Assembly (NCBI GenBank): GCA_036794825.1
Contig: DAIRGA010000042.1
Coordinates: 1-33,922 of the forward strand
From: RZYY01 sp036794825
Lineage (GTDB): Bacteria; Bacteroidota; Bacteroidia; Bacteroidales; 4484-276
Length of the DNA: 33,922 bases
Reading direction: 5' to 3'
Position numbers and translations under genes: made by a program. This document shows positions 8,201 to 20,200 of the stretch, in pieces (within the stretch, counting starts at the first letter, position 1; every line of letters begins with the position of its first letter). Under the pieces are notes generated by a model, which was given only the letters and a program-made list of their open reading frames with translations, made no database searches and was not told the origin of the DNA.

Positions 8201-11200
8201 CGAATNNNNNNNNNNNNNNNNNNNNNNNNNNNNNNNNNNNNNNNNNNNNNNNNNNNNNNNNNNNNNNNNNNNNNNNNNNNNNNNNNNNNNNNNNNNNNNN
8301 NNNNNATCTCCTCTCCATCGGTGTCGTAAATCTGCGGATCGGCTACGTTGGTAACCGTGATTACAGGTGACTGATCGGCTGTGATCTCCTCATCAGCCGT
8401 GTCGATTACATTCGGCCCGCTCGGCGGTGTGCCGGTGGCTGTAACCGTATTGGTTACCGTGCCCGAATTCAGATCAGCCAACGTGATCGTGTAGGTGCCC
8501 GTTACCGTGGCGCTCTGGCCCGGTTCAAGCGTGCCTACATTTACTGTCGTGCCTGTGTGTGGATCTACTACCGTAACATTGGTCAACGTTACATTGCCGT
8601 CATTGGTCACTACATAGGTGTACTCTATCTCCTCTCCATCGGTGTCGTAAATCTGCGGATCGGCTACGTTGGTAACCGTGACCGATGGCGTTTGTGTCAG
8701 AGTAACTACTGTTGGGTCGTCCCCCACGTAGCTGTCGTTGTCCGNNNNNNNNNNNNNNNNNNNNNNNNNNNNNNNNNNNNNNNNNNNNNNNNNNNNNNNN
8801 NNNNNNNNNNNNNNNNNNNNNNNNNNNNNNNNNNNNNNNNNNNNTTCACCGTAAAGGTGTAAACTATCTGGTCGCCTACCTGTCCCGTGCCGCCTACTGC
8901 CGCTGTCTTGATGATCGCTATGGCTGGTGTTTGTGTCAGAGTAACTACTGTTGGGTCGTCCCCCACGTAGCTGTCGTTGTCCGAATCATCGGTTACATCA
9001 GGCCCGCTCGGCGGTGTGCCGCTGGCGGTGGCGGTGTTGGTGATCGTACCTGCGTTCATGTCGGCTAAAGTAATCGTGTAACTGGCCGTGGCTGTGCCTA
9101 CTATTCCAGGTAAGAGCGTGGACGGGGTTATTGCAAGATCAACTGAACTGGTCAGAGCATCGTTTACCCTAACATTGGTAAGGGTTACATTGCCAGTGTT
9201 CTTCACCGTAAAGGTGTAAACTATCTGGTCGCCTACCTGTCCCGTGCCGCCTACTGATGCCGTCTTGATGATGGCTATCGCACGCAATGCACCTTCCACG
9301 ATAACACTTGCTTCATCAGAAGATGAATAGTTGCTGCCGGCGAAGGTGGCTGTGGCTGTGGCTGTGTTGACAATATCAATTTGTGCATCAATATCGGCCT
9401 GCGTTACAACATAGGTAGCCGTGAAGGTGATCGTTGCGCCAATAGCCAGCGATGCTACCGGCGGAACAGGACTGAAAGCGCTTAACGTACCTGAACCGCT
9501 GTGCTGGTCGGCAAGAGTAATGTTTTTCATCACTACGTTGCCGGTATTGGTAACTTCATAGGTGTAGGTGATGGTTTCACCGACTGCTGTTACATTCACC
9601 TTATCAGCAGTCTTGCTCAGACTGATCTGTGGATTGGCGGTGATGGTTGTCGTAACGGTCGAGATATTATTCGATTCATCAGGATCAGGGGTGCTTGATG
9701 CTACACTGGCGGTATTGGTCAGGATGGTACCATTGGCCAGCTCACCCACAGTGGCAGTAATGGTAAGGGTTTGATCGGCTCCGGCTGGTAAAATTCCGAT
9801 TGTCCAGTTGGGAGCGTTCCATGTTCCGCTTGTCGGGGTTGCATTAACAGGCAGTAATCCTGCTGGAAGTACATCGGTTGCCACAATACCGGTGGCATCT
9901 GACGGCCCGAGGTTTTCAACAACAATGGTATAGGTAAGTGTATTTCCTGAAACAACCGGATCGGGTGAGTCGGATTTGGTAATCCTGATATCAGCTTCCC
10001 TGGTTACATTGTTCACCACATTATCGGTATTATTATTGGGATTCGGATCAACGGTAAGTGTGCTGGTAACCGATGCGATATTCTCAATCTGGCTTCCCTG
10101 GGCGGCAGACGGGTCAACCGTCCCGCGAATCTGCACAGTTACTGTGGCTGATGGGGTGATTGTCCCGATTGAGAATGGACTTGTCCAGTTAGCCCATGCA
10201 CTTCCGTTAAAGCTGTACTCAGGATTCAGAACCACAACGGGAACTGCATCATATAGCATAACACCCTGGGAATAAGAAGGGCCAAAGTTCTCAACCGTAA
10301 TGGTATAGGTAATTTCTTCACCGGCTACAACAGGATTGGGTGAACCCGATTTTTGCAGGTAAAGGTCTGCTTTGGGAGTAACCAGAGTTTCAATTTCTGA
10401 TTCATTGTTGTTTAAATCCGGATCGGTCTGATCGGCGGTGATGGTGGCGGTGTTGGTTATTACACCGGTAACATCAGGATTAACAACGGCTCTGATAACT
10501 ACCACGCAGCTTGCACCCGCTATCACGGTTCCTGCATTTGCCCAATCATCCCATGGGCCATAGTTGGCCTGACATCTTGAAGCCTCCACATTGCTGAATG
10601 TTTCAGCCGGTAATACATCGGTAATAATTACGTTAGTGGCATCGGAGGGTCCATTATTGGTATAAACCAGCAGATAATAAATCGTATTGCCCGGCACAAT
10701 TTCCATCGGATCAATGGATAATGTCTGCAAATCAGCTGGCAGATTGTACTCATCCACCGGTAAAATGGCCGGATCTATCTGCAGCTTTGTGATTTCCATA
10801 TCGGCTTCACGGGTAACGGTTGTATTGATTGAAGAACTGTTGTTGCTCAGATCGGAATCAGGTGTGCTGCTCGTTACCTGGGCTGTGTTGGGGATTGTAT
10901 TCACCGGAATATTGGATTTCACCATTCCTCTGATAGTTACGGTGTAGGTTGCACCTGCGGCCAGGGTTCCTATGTTTAAAGTGCCCGGCCAGGGGGCTGT
11001 CCAGCTGGTACCGCCATTTGTCGAATATTCAGTGGCTGTTATGTAATTTGGATTGATGATATCAATAATATTTACCGACAAGGCATCAAAGACATCTGTA
11101 TTATTGGTAACAACCAATTGGTAAGTGATCTGGTTTCCTGCAACAACAGTGCTGCTGCCGGTTTTCACTATCGAAAGGTTTGCGTATTGCGCCAGTGGCG

Positions 11201-14200
11201 TGTTAATCGTCCAGGAATTATTGCCCGGAACCGGATCGGGAGTATCGGAGACAACAGTAGCAGTGTTGGTAATAGTTCCGACATTGGCATCAAGCACGGT
11301 TCCCTGAATGGTCAGGGTAACTGTTGCACCGGCTACAATACTTCCGATATTGAGCTTGTAATTGTTGTCAACATTCCAGGTATCCGTCACCAGACCAAAA
11401 GTATAAAACGTGTTGGTAACTATTGCAGGATCAATCACATCTTCGACAACAACATTGGTAGCCTCACTTGGTCCGATGTTGCTTATGGTGATCAGCCAGG
11501 TAATTGGCCCATTCACCTCCAGAGGTGAAATCAATTCCTGTTTTACAATAGCCAGATCAGCCGATTGTGACACAGTGGTGGCTACAGAAGAGATATTGTT
11601 ATCCGGATTTGGATCGAAAGTGGTGGTGCTGGTGACAGTAGCAACATTTTCGAGTAATCCTGAATATTCAGGATCAATATCGCCACGAATCAGCACCTCG
11701 TTTATTCCGGGATATTCAAAATCGAGGAGGATTCTTGTGCCATTCCAGGTAAACCAGCTATTTCCATAATTAAGTGAGTATTGAGCATTGGTGATCTGCG
11801 GCGGAAGGATGTCCTCGATGGTTACATTGGACGAATAACTCGGACCGTTGTTGGTAACCAGCAGCAGGTAATAAATCTTGTTGCCTGCAATTGCCGCAGA
11901 AGGATCAACTTCAACGATTGACGGCAGATTAGCCGGATTGATGTGCAGCTTTTCTATCTCCAGATCAGCCGAGCGGTTTACTGTTGTCTGGACAGTAGAA
12001 GTGTTGTTGTTGGTGTTCGGATCAGGCGTTGAGCTGTTTACCGTGGCAGTATTGTTAATGGTACTATTGTGCGGGCGGTTCGGGTTAACGGTACCACGTA
12101 TCAGGAAGCTGAAACTGCCACCGGCCGCAAGTGTGCCGTAGTTGTATGGTGATGACCATGAGTTCCAGGAAGTTCCGCCATCAATACTAAAATTGACGGA
12201 GAGAATGTTCGGTGACACCACATCAACCACCTGCACTGCCTGTGCCTGGCTCGGCCCGTTGTTGGTAACCGTTATGGTGTAAGTCAACTCGGTTCCTGCA
12301 ATCACAGGGTCATCGCTGTCGGTTTTCACAATAACCAGATCGGCAGACGTGTTGACGTTGGTAGTTGCGGTGCTGGTATTGTTGCCTGGAATCGGGTCAT
12401 AGGTAACGGTGCTGGTGACCGTTGCCGTATTTTCGATAACCGTAGCCAGCGGGGTAGTCGAATTCACCGTTCCCCTGACCAGAATACTGAAATTGGTGTT
12501 TGCCGGCAGGTTGGACGGATAAGTGTAACTTCCTGTCCATGGATTCCATGATCCACCACCGTTTGTACTGAAAGTCGGCGTAAGAATGGAAGCAGGAACC
12601 GCGTCCGTAATAACCACATTCACAGCAGGATCGGGGCCTAAATTATTTACCAGTAAGGTGTAGGTAACAAGGTTTCCGGCAATCACCGGATCAGGTGAAT
12701 CGGTTTTACTGATGGACAAGTCGGCCTGAAGTGGGTCTGTTTCTGCTTCAGCCTCATTATTACCCGGAACGGGGTCAAATTCAGTGGCTGTTACTGATGC
12801 AGTGTTCACATAACTGCCAGAACCCGGTACATTCACTTTTGCGGTGATAGTCAAGGTGGCAGTGGCGCCGTTGGCAAGGGTGGCAATACTCCAGGTTATT
12901 GTACCGGATGATTCGGTGGTTGAACCCACTGTACCCTCATCATCAGAAACATAGGTATAACCTGCAGGAAGTACGTCTGTAACTACCACATTCGTTGCGC
13001 CCGCGGGTCCTTTGTTGGAAACCACCACGGTAAATACAACGTTCTGGCCAACATTCGGGGTTGGGTTATTCACTGATTTAGCAATTTCCATATCAGCGCC
13101 AAGGAAGTTCTGAACATCAGAGTCCACATTGCTTACTTCGATATCCCCAAAGAAACCCCTGACAAAAGCAGTGTTGGTGAAGGAGCCGTTGTTGATATCA
13201 GTCAGTGTAAGGGTTTTCACTGCGGTAAATGTAAAATTATCAGTAACTCCAGGTGCGAGAGTGGCTATTGGCCCGCCAAGTACCGTTACCAGTGGGTCGG
13301 TGATGGTAACATTGGTCAATGGAACGTTGCCTGTGTTGGTTACGCTAAATGTGTAGGTAATCTGATCTCCAACGTTGGCCTGGGTTGATGGCGGAACAAC
13401 AGTCAGGTTCAGGGTTCCTGTTTTGACGAGTTCTATACCCGGCAAGCGCTGGAATGTCTGAACATCGTCATCGGTGTCAGATATCGTTTGGCTATTCCAT
13501 GTGGAAGAAACTGTTGCCAGGTTCGTAAAAATACCTGCAACGATATCATCCTGTGTAATTATGTATTCTGCTGTGTAGGCTGTCATGTTCGATTCGCCTG
13601 GCGCCAGGGATGCTATGGGTGTCCCGGTTACCGGCACTGAAGGATCGGTTATTACAACATTGGTCAAAGTTTGATTTCCGGTATTGGTAACTTTAAAGGT
13701 GTAAACGATTTTATCGCCTGCACTGTGTCCGGTTGGTGCTGCAAAGTCAACGTATGTTCCGGTCTTTTCCAGCGTAATGTCAGGATTTGGGGTCAATGGT
13801 TGAATATCGCTGTCAGAATCACTGTAATCGTTTCCATCGTGCGTTCCGGTTACGGTTGCAGTATTGCTGAAAGTTCCTGCGTCAATATCTGTCTGCTGAA
13901 GGAAATAGGTGGCAGTGTAAGTCGTATTATCTGATTCACCGGGTGCAAGTGATGGAATAGGGCTACCGTTTAGAATTACTCCAATTACCGGGTCAGTAAT
14001 GGTCAAATTCGTAAGCGTAACCGTTCCGATGTTGCTAACTGTGAAAGTGTAACCTATCTGATCACCTGGATCGAAAACGCCAATAACGGGACTATCATAA
14101 TAAACCCCGGTCTTGTCAAGCTGAACGCAAGCCGATTCTATGGTCAGGTTGGCTTCTGCACAAAGCCCTGTAATATTGCTGCAGACCCGGTATCTCACGG

Positions 14201-17200
14201 TTACAGAACCATTATAACTCAATGTTGGCGTGTAAGTAAAGTTCCCGTTATCATCCGGATCCCACAGGATTTGACCCACAGCCGGACTTGGAATAGTAAT
14301 CGGGTAGAATTCATAATCTGACGGATTCCCCCCGGGAAGGATATCATTCAAGGCAACGCTCCCTGATATTGGTGAATCGCAATCACGAACAAAAACATCA
14401 TCCACTGCAACCGGAGGATTACAGTCGGCCGGTTCACCTATAAAAGCGCTGGCAACTGCTGTGCAATTGTTGCCGTCAGTGATTGTAACGGTATAGGTTC
14501 CAACACCAAGATTGTATATTGCCTGGTCAGATGAGGTAAATGACCCCGGACCGATCCACTGGTAAGTGTAAGGCGACACGCCGAATTCTCCGATAGCAAA
14601 AGCATATCCGTTATCCCCAAGACAATCCCTGTCATAGGCATCTATACTGACAAATACGTTGGTTGCTGTTCCAACCTGAAGATTGCCCAGAGTTTTTGAG
14701 CATCCCAAAAAATCCTCAACCGTAACCGTATAGGTTCCGGCTGCCAGAGCTGTAATATCCTGAGTATTGGCGCTAAAACCGCCTGTTCCCACCCAGGTAT
14801 AGGTAAATGTGGCCACACCATTAACCACCACCAGGTCAATTGCTCCTGTACTACCACCGCAGCCGGATGCAGGAGTAATGTTGGCAAATAACTCAATTTC
14901 AACAGCTGGCTCAGTGATTGTAACGGTTCCTGTTGCTACACAACCATTGGCATCAACAACATCCAGTGTGTAACTTCCCGCCGCAAATCCTGAGTAAGTA
15001 AAAGGGGAAGATGAAGTGAAGGTAGCACCATTCGACCAGAGATACGTATATGGAGGCGTTCCTCCCTGAGGTGTAGCGGTTGCGCTTCCATTGCTGCCTC
15101 CTTTACAAACTACATTGGAGATACTTCCGACAGATACCATCAGTTCATCAGGCTGACCAAGGATTATTTCACCACTGGGCGCCTGGCATCCCTTTGAATC
15201 CGTCACTGTTACGGTATACGTTCCCGCGGCAAGACCGGCAACATCTTCGGTAGTTGCGCCGGTTGACCAAAGGTAAGTATATGGAGGAGTACCCCCGCTT
15301 ACCGTTATGTTGATGCTTCCATCCACCAGGCCAAAGCATGAAATGTCGCTTTTACCGGCAACCTGGATGTTAATCTCAGTAGGCTGAGTGATTGTATATG
15401 TAGCACTGGCTATACAGCTATTGTAATCGTAAACATACACTGTATAGGCTCCGGCACTCAAACCTGTCCGGTCTTCTGGATCATCATTACCGGGCAAATC
15501 TGTCCAATCAAATGTATAGGTTGCTGTTCCGCCGGTTACAGTGAGGTCTATAGCTCCATTGGAACCGCCAAAACAGATCACATTGGTAACCAAAGCAGAA
15601 AGCGAAACCTGTGAAGGTTCAGCAATCACTTCTGCACCCAGGTTGACGATGCATCCTGTATTGGCAGCATCACGGATCTGAACATTGTAACTGCCGGCGC
15701 CAAGACCTGCAAAAAGCGTGTTGCTTTGCCATGCACCGTTATCAAGTCGGTATTCATATGTGCCATATCCGCCGGTTGGGTTAATGATGGTGATTGTTCC
15801 ATCATTTGCCCCAAAACAGGTAATATCCGTTCTGGCCATGATTGCAGTGAGAGGGTCAGGTTCGGTGATGGTCAAAGTGTTGGTAAGGGTCAACGAGCAT
15901 GAGGTTACGTTGAAATCGCGAATTCTCACTGTGTAAACCCCTGTGGCAACACCCGTGAAATCGTGTCCACCGGTTGTTCCCAGGGCAGGCTGCCATGTCC
16001 CTGAATTCAACTGGTACTGGTATGTACCCGATCCACCTGATGGATTGGAAATTGTGATGACGCCATCTGTATTGCCGTCGCATGAAATATCGAGTTTACC
16101 TAATACTGCAGCAAGTATCTGCGGCTCGTTCACCTGGATATTGCTGACCGTGGTCTGACAACCCTTGTTGTCGGTGATTATTACAGAATAAGTTCCGGCA
16201 ATCAATCCGCTAACATCTTTTGTGGATGCAGAAAAGCCTCCGCCAACGCGCGACCATGCATAGCTGTAACCTGGTGTGCCTCCCGAAACGGTCAGGATAA
16301 TCTGACCATTGTTGCCGCCATTGCAATTTGCATGGGTAACAGCAGGAGTAGCTGAAATTGCCGTGGGCTGTGTAATGGTGTAGGATTGCACAAGCTGACA
16401 TGAATTCACATCCTGGATGGTAGCAGTATAGGTACCTGCAGCCAATGCAGTAATATTTGCACCCGAATAAGGACCTCCGGGACCAATCCAGGAAACACTT
16501 TTAGCGCCAGTTCCACCTGTGATGGTTAGGTTGATAGCTCCGGTTGATGCGCCGAAACAATCGACCTGAGTAATAGCCGCTGCCGCTTGCAATGGTGCAG
16601 CTGGTTGAGTAAGGGTAACTGTTAAACCTCCCTTACATCCATTATTATCCGTAACTTCCAAAATATAAGTTCCGGCTGCAAGTCCGGTTATCGTTTGGCC
16701 TGATCCTACATAACTGTTAGGACCTGTCCAGTTGTAACTATAGGGTGATGTTCCGCCGGTAGCATTATTAACCGTGATTGAACCGGTGAACGCACCAAAG
16801 CACAGGATATTTGTTTGCGAATTAAGGGTAACGGTTGGACCATTGGAGGCTGTTACAGTGAATGAAGCCTCAGTGGAGCAACCTGTTGCAGAGCTGGTCA
16901 CAATAACTGAGTAGTTACCAGCACCCAGATTGCTGATATCCTCGGTGATGGCGCCGTTGCTCCAGTCGTAAACAAACGGCCCGGTTCCGGTTACTGTCAG
17001 ATTCACTACACCGGTAGTTGCGCCGCAGGCGGTGGGAGTAACAATACCCGAAACTCCCGGAGCAGGGCTTACTGTAACGCTGACGATTGCAATAGCCGTG
17101 CAGCCATTCTCGTCTGTTACAGTAACGGTGTAATCACCATCGTTGTCAGTAGTGGCATCGAAAATAACCGGATTCTGGCTAAAACTTACAAACCCGCCTG

Positions 17201-20200
17201 GACCTGTCCATAAATAGGAGACTCCGCCATATGCATGCAGGTAAAGTTCACCACCTTCACAAACCGGCTCAGCGTAGGCCTGAACTTCGGCCACTGTTAG
17301 ATACACCTCCTGGCAAAGCTGGGAGCTGGTTCCGCAAACGTTGTTAGCAACTACACACACGTTGTAGGCGCCCACCGGAACCGTAGTCCAGTCAATGGTA
17401 ATTGCTGGTGTTCCCTGTCCGATTGTTATCCTGTCGCTGTAATCTGTAAATGGGGATTCTATTAGTTCAATGCTCCAGATGTAGGATTCATTTTCCGGAT
17501 CTGGATCAACCGAAAACTCAGAAGCAGTTTCGGTCTGGCAAACATAAATACCCGTGCAATTGATTGCAGGATTCAGGGTAATGGTTCCTGATGAGACCGT
17601 GCATCCGTTGGCATCTATTACCGTAACAGAATAATCGCCAGCCGTTAAACCGGTTCTGTTCTGAATATTGTTCGTGCCCGCAATATCCGCCCAGTCGTAG
17701 GTATAAGGTATTGTGCCGCCACTGGCTGTGATGGTAATGCTTCCATCTGTTACACAGGATGGCTGCACAACAACCGGGGCCGGCGTCAGTGTTAAAGCTG
17801 TGGGTTGTGTGATGGTAAAAGTTCCCAATGACAAAGCACAGGTGGGATAAGCGGCATCCCGTATCTGCACATCATAAGTGGTAGCGCTCAAGCCGGTGAA
17901 GGTAAGCCCTGATTGCCAGTCACCCGTATTCAGGCGAAACTGATAGGTGCCATTTCCACCTGTTGGATTGGACAGGATGATTTTTCCGTCGGAAGCGCCA
18001 TTGCAGGTAATATCAAATTTGGTCACCGTGGCATTGAGAATCTCAGGCTGTGTAATGGTCTGCGAAGTCTCAACCTGGCATCCCTGCTCATCGGTAACGG
18101 TGAGGGTGTAGGTGCCTGCAGGAAGATTCACGCGGTTCTGATCAAAACTGCCATCGCTCCATTGGTAAATAAGTGCTCCGTTGCCACCGGAAGCGGTTAC
18201 GGTGATGCTTCCGGCTGAAGCGCCATTACAGGTGTTGTCAGTTTTAACGGAACTGACAGTTAATCCTTTGCATTTGTCCTTGGCGGCTGCAAATTGAGAA
18301 AAACCACTTAAACCGGTTCGTTTGGCAACATTGGGATCAACCGTTGCTAAAACGTGGGTTCCATTTAATGTCCATGGGCCAGGACCTGCAGTGGTACGTT
18401 TTACGATCCGGGTATCGGTTTCGAATAGCATGCTGGTGAACTCAGCGCAGGTGAGCTCAAGGGCATAATTGGTACTTGCCAGATTGTCGGCAGCATCAAG
18501 CCCCCAGTATCCTTCAGTAAACAGGTCACTAACGTTATAGGAACCATCAACGAGCGGGGCTGGAATTGTGCCCGGGTCTAAAGGATAAAAAGTTCCGGTT
18601 AATGAACCATTGGTAAGTTGGGTAAACGTTAGTAATACATTTCGGTTGGCAGTTTCACTTCCGCTGGCATCCGAAGTACCGAGCGGGAATGTTTTGGCGC
18701 CTGTGGAATTGAACCACCGTTTAAAGCTTCCAATCACATTTCCTGCTGTGTAAGTCAAGGTTCCCGGAACGCTTGTTGAGGTTCCCAACTGCAAAAGATT
18801 TGAACTTGCATCAATGTTACCTGAGGTCATATTTATCGTTCCGCTTACCGTTACCGGTTTATTCAGGATCAGGTTAAAGCTTTCCTTCTCAATCGTCAGG
18901 TTATTGTACGAAATAGAAGCGGCAGTTCCTCCGATGGTTTGGTCAACACCCGTATTGTTGAATAAAATTGTTGTACCTGTAGAGGTGAATGTACCACCAT
19001 TGTTGATCCAGTTGCCTCCAAGGGTATGTGTAAAGGAGCCGCCAACAAAAGTGGAACCTGAGTTCAAAGTGATATTGCTTTGGATAAAAAGCGCAGCGGC
19101 CGCGGTCTTGTTTCCTGATCCGCCAATGGTAAGGTGACCGTAACCCGGATCTGCCACCGCAGCCACGGTTTGAGCAGAGCTACCCTGATAGATAACCGTG
19201 CTTAAAGGATCAAGCATAAAAGTCTGAAATCCTGATGGAAAAGTACTGCTTGTTCCTCCGACAATGTAAGTTGCCCCATCTGCAATATAGAAAGTCCGGG
19301 TATTGTTTCCGGCAACGGCAAAGCCGCCATTATTAAGGATTCCGCTTTCAACACTCAGGTTACCGGTAACATTGCCGGTTGTGATGGCTGCACTAAGTGT
19401 GGCGCCGCTTGCATGGGTGTTGTTGGTGGTAATGTTGTGGTAAATAATGCTGCTTACGCCAATAGGAATGGTTTGTGCTGATGTGCCATTGAAGTTAAAG
19501 ATACTCCCGGATGTACCTGCGTTGAGTGTACCTAACCCAAGATTGAAAGAGCCGCCAAGGTTTATCGTTCCGGCCCCACCGGACATATTAACAATATTGT
19601 TTGCTGCAATACTCGCAGGCAGGGTCAGATTACCAGTTATGGTGAGCGTACCTGTGGTAATTACAATCTGGGTAATCCTTGTCGTAGTGGTATTTGTACC
19701 TGACATAGATACATTACCATTCACCTGCACTGTTCCCGCATCTATCTGAAGCGAGTTTGTAATGCTGTTTGTATTAGACCTGGTAATATTGACATTTCCC
19801 TCAATGGAGGACGTACCCACTGTAAGTGAAGAGGTTCTATCCTGAAATATCAATGTATTGGAAAAACCTACCGTGGAGCCTATGTTCAAAGTCTCGCAGG
19901 CAGCATCATAATCAATCGGAATGGTAACGGTGCGTGCTCCATTGGAACCAACATCACCAATCCAGACTACATCGCCCTGAATTGGGTAAGTTGTGGTGGC
20001 AGCGCCAGCGCCATTCACCAGCGACCAGGTATTCGGATCATTCCAGTTTCCTGATTGTCTGGCGTAGTAGGTAGCAGCAATGTGGGTTTCAATCCTCACT
20101 CCTGTTTTGGCATTCACCGTGCCGTTGGTTGCTGTAACAGTGTAAATCGTACTTGGTGTGGAAACAGTAGGTGAGCCGGAAATCACACCGGTGGTTGTAT

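Larger units (their letters stand above)
6655..14135 (-). repeat. Array of about 21 DUF11-like repeats in the giant protein
   Basis: I count about 21 units, two of them interrupted by gaps. Each starts with a strand such as ADLSISKTDSPDPVIAG or IELVKTGT, then YTFTVTNTGNVTLTNVTITDP or YTITVTNNGPSDATNV, and ends near a TVTSTTPDPNPDNN-type segment. Two flavours are present: 'NTGNVTLTNV' units at both ends and 'NNGPS' units in the middle. Such Ig-like units usually form stalks in secreted proteins. The downstream copies (lower coordinates) are the most alike at DNA level. Confidence 0.85.

Noticed and set aside
8706..8744. Apparent C-terminal end of the giant ORF at 8706
   Set aside because: The tail after the N block (RTTTATWGTTQQ) is read in the wrong frame. 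The matching repeat unit shows the true frame continues once 218 bp replace the 100 N.
8150..9300. CRISPR-like repeat array
   Set aside because: The repeats are over 300 bp, codon-phased and translate to Ig-like domains; there are no short repeats with unique spacers and no cas genes.
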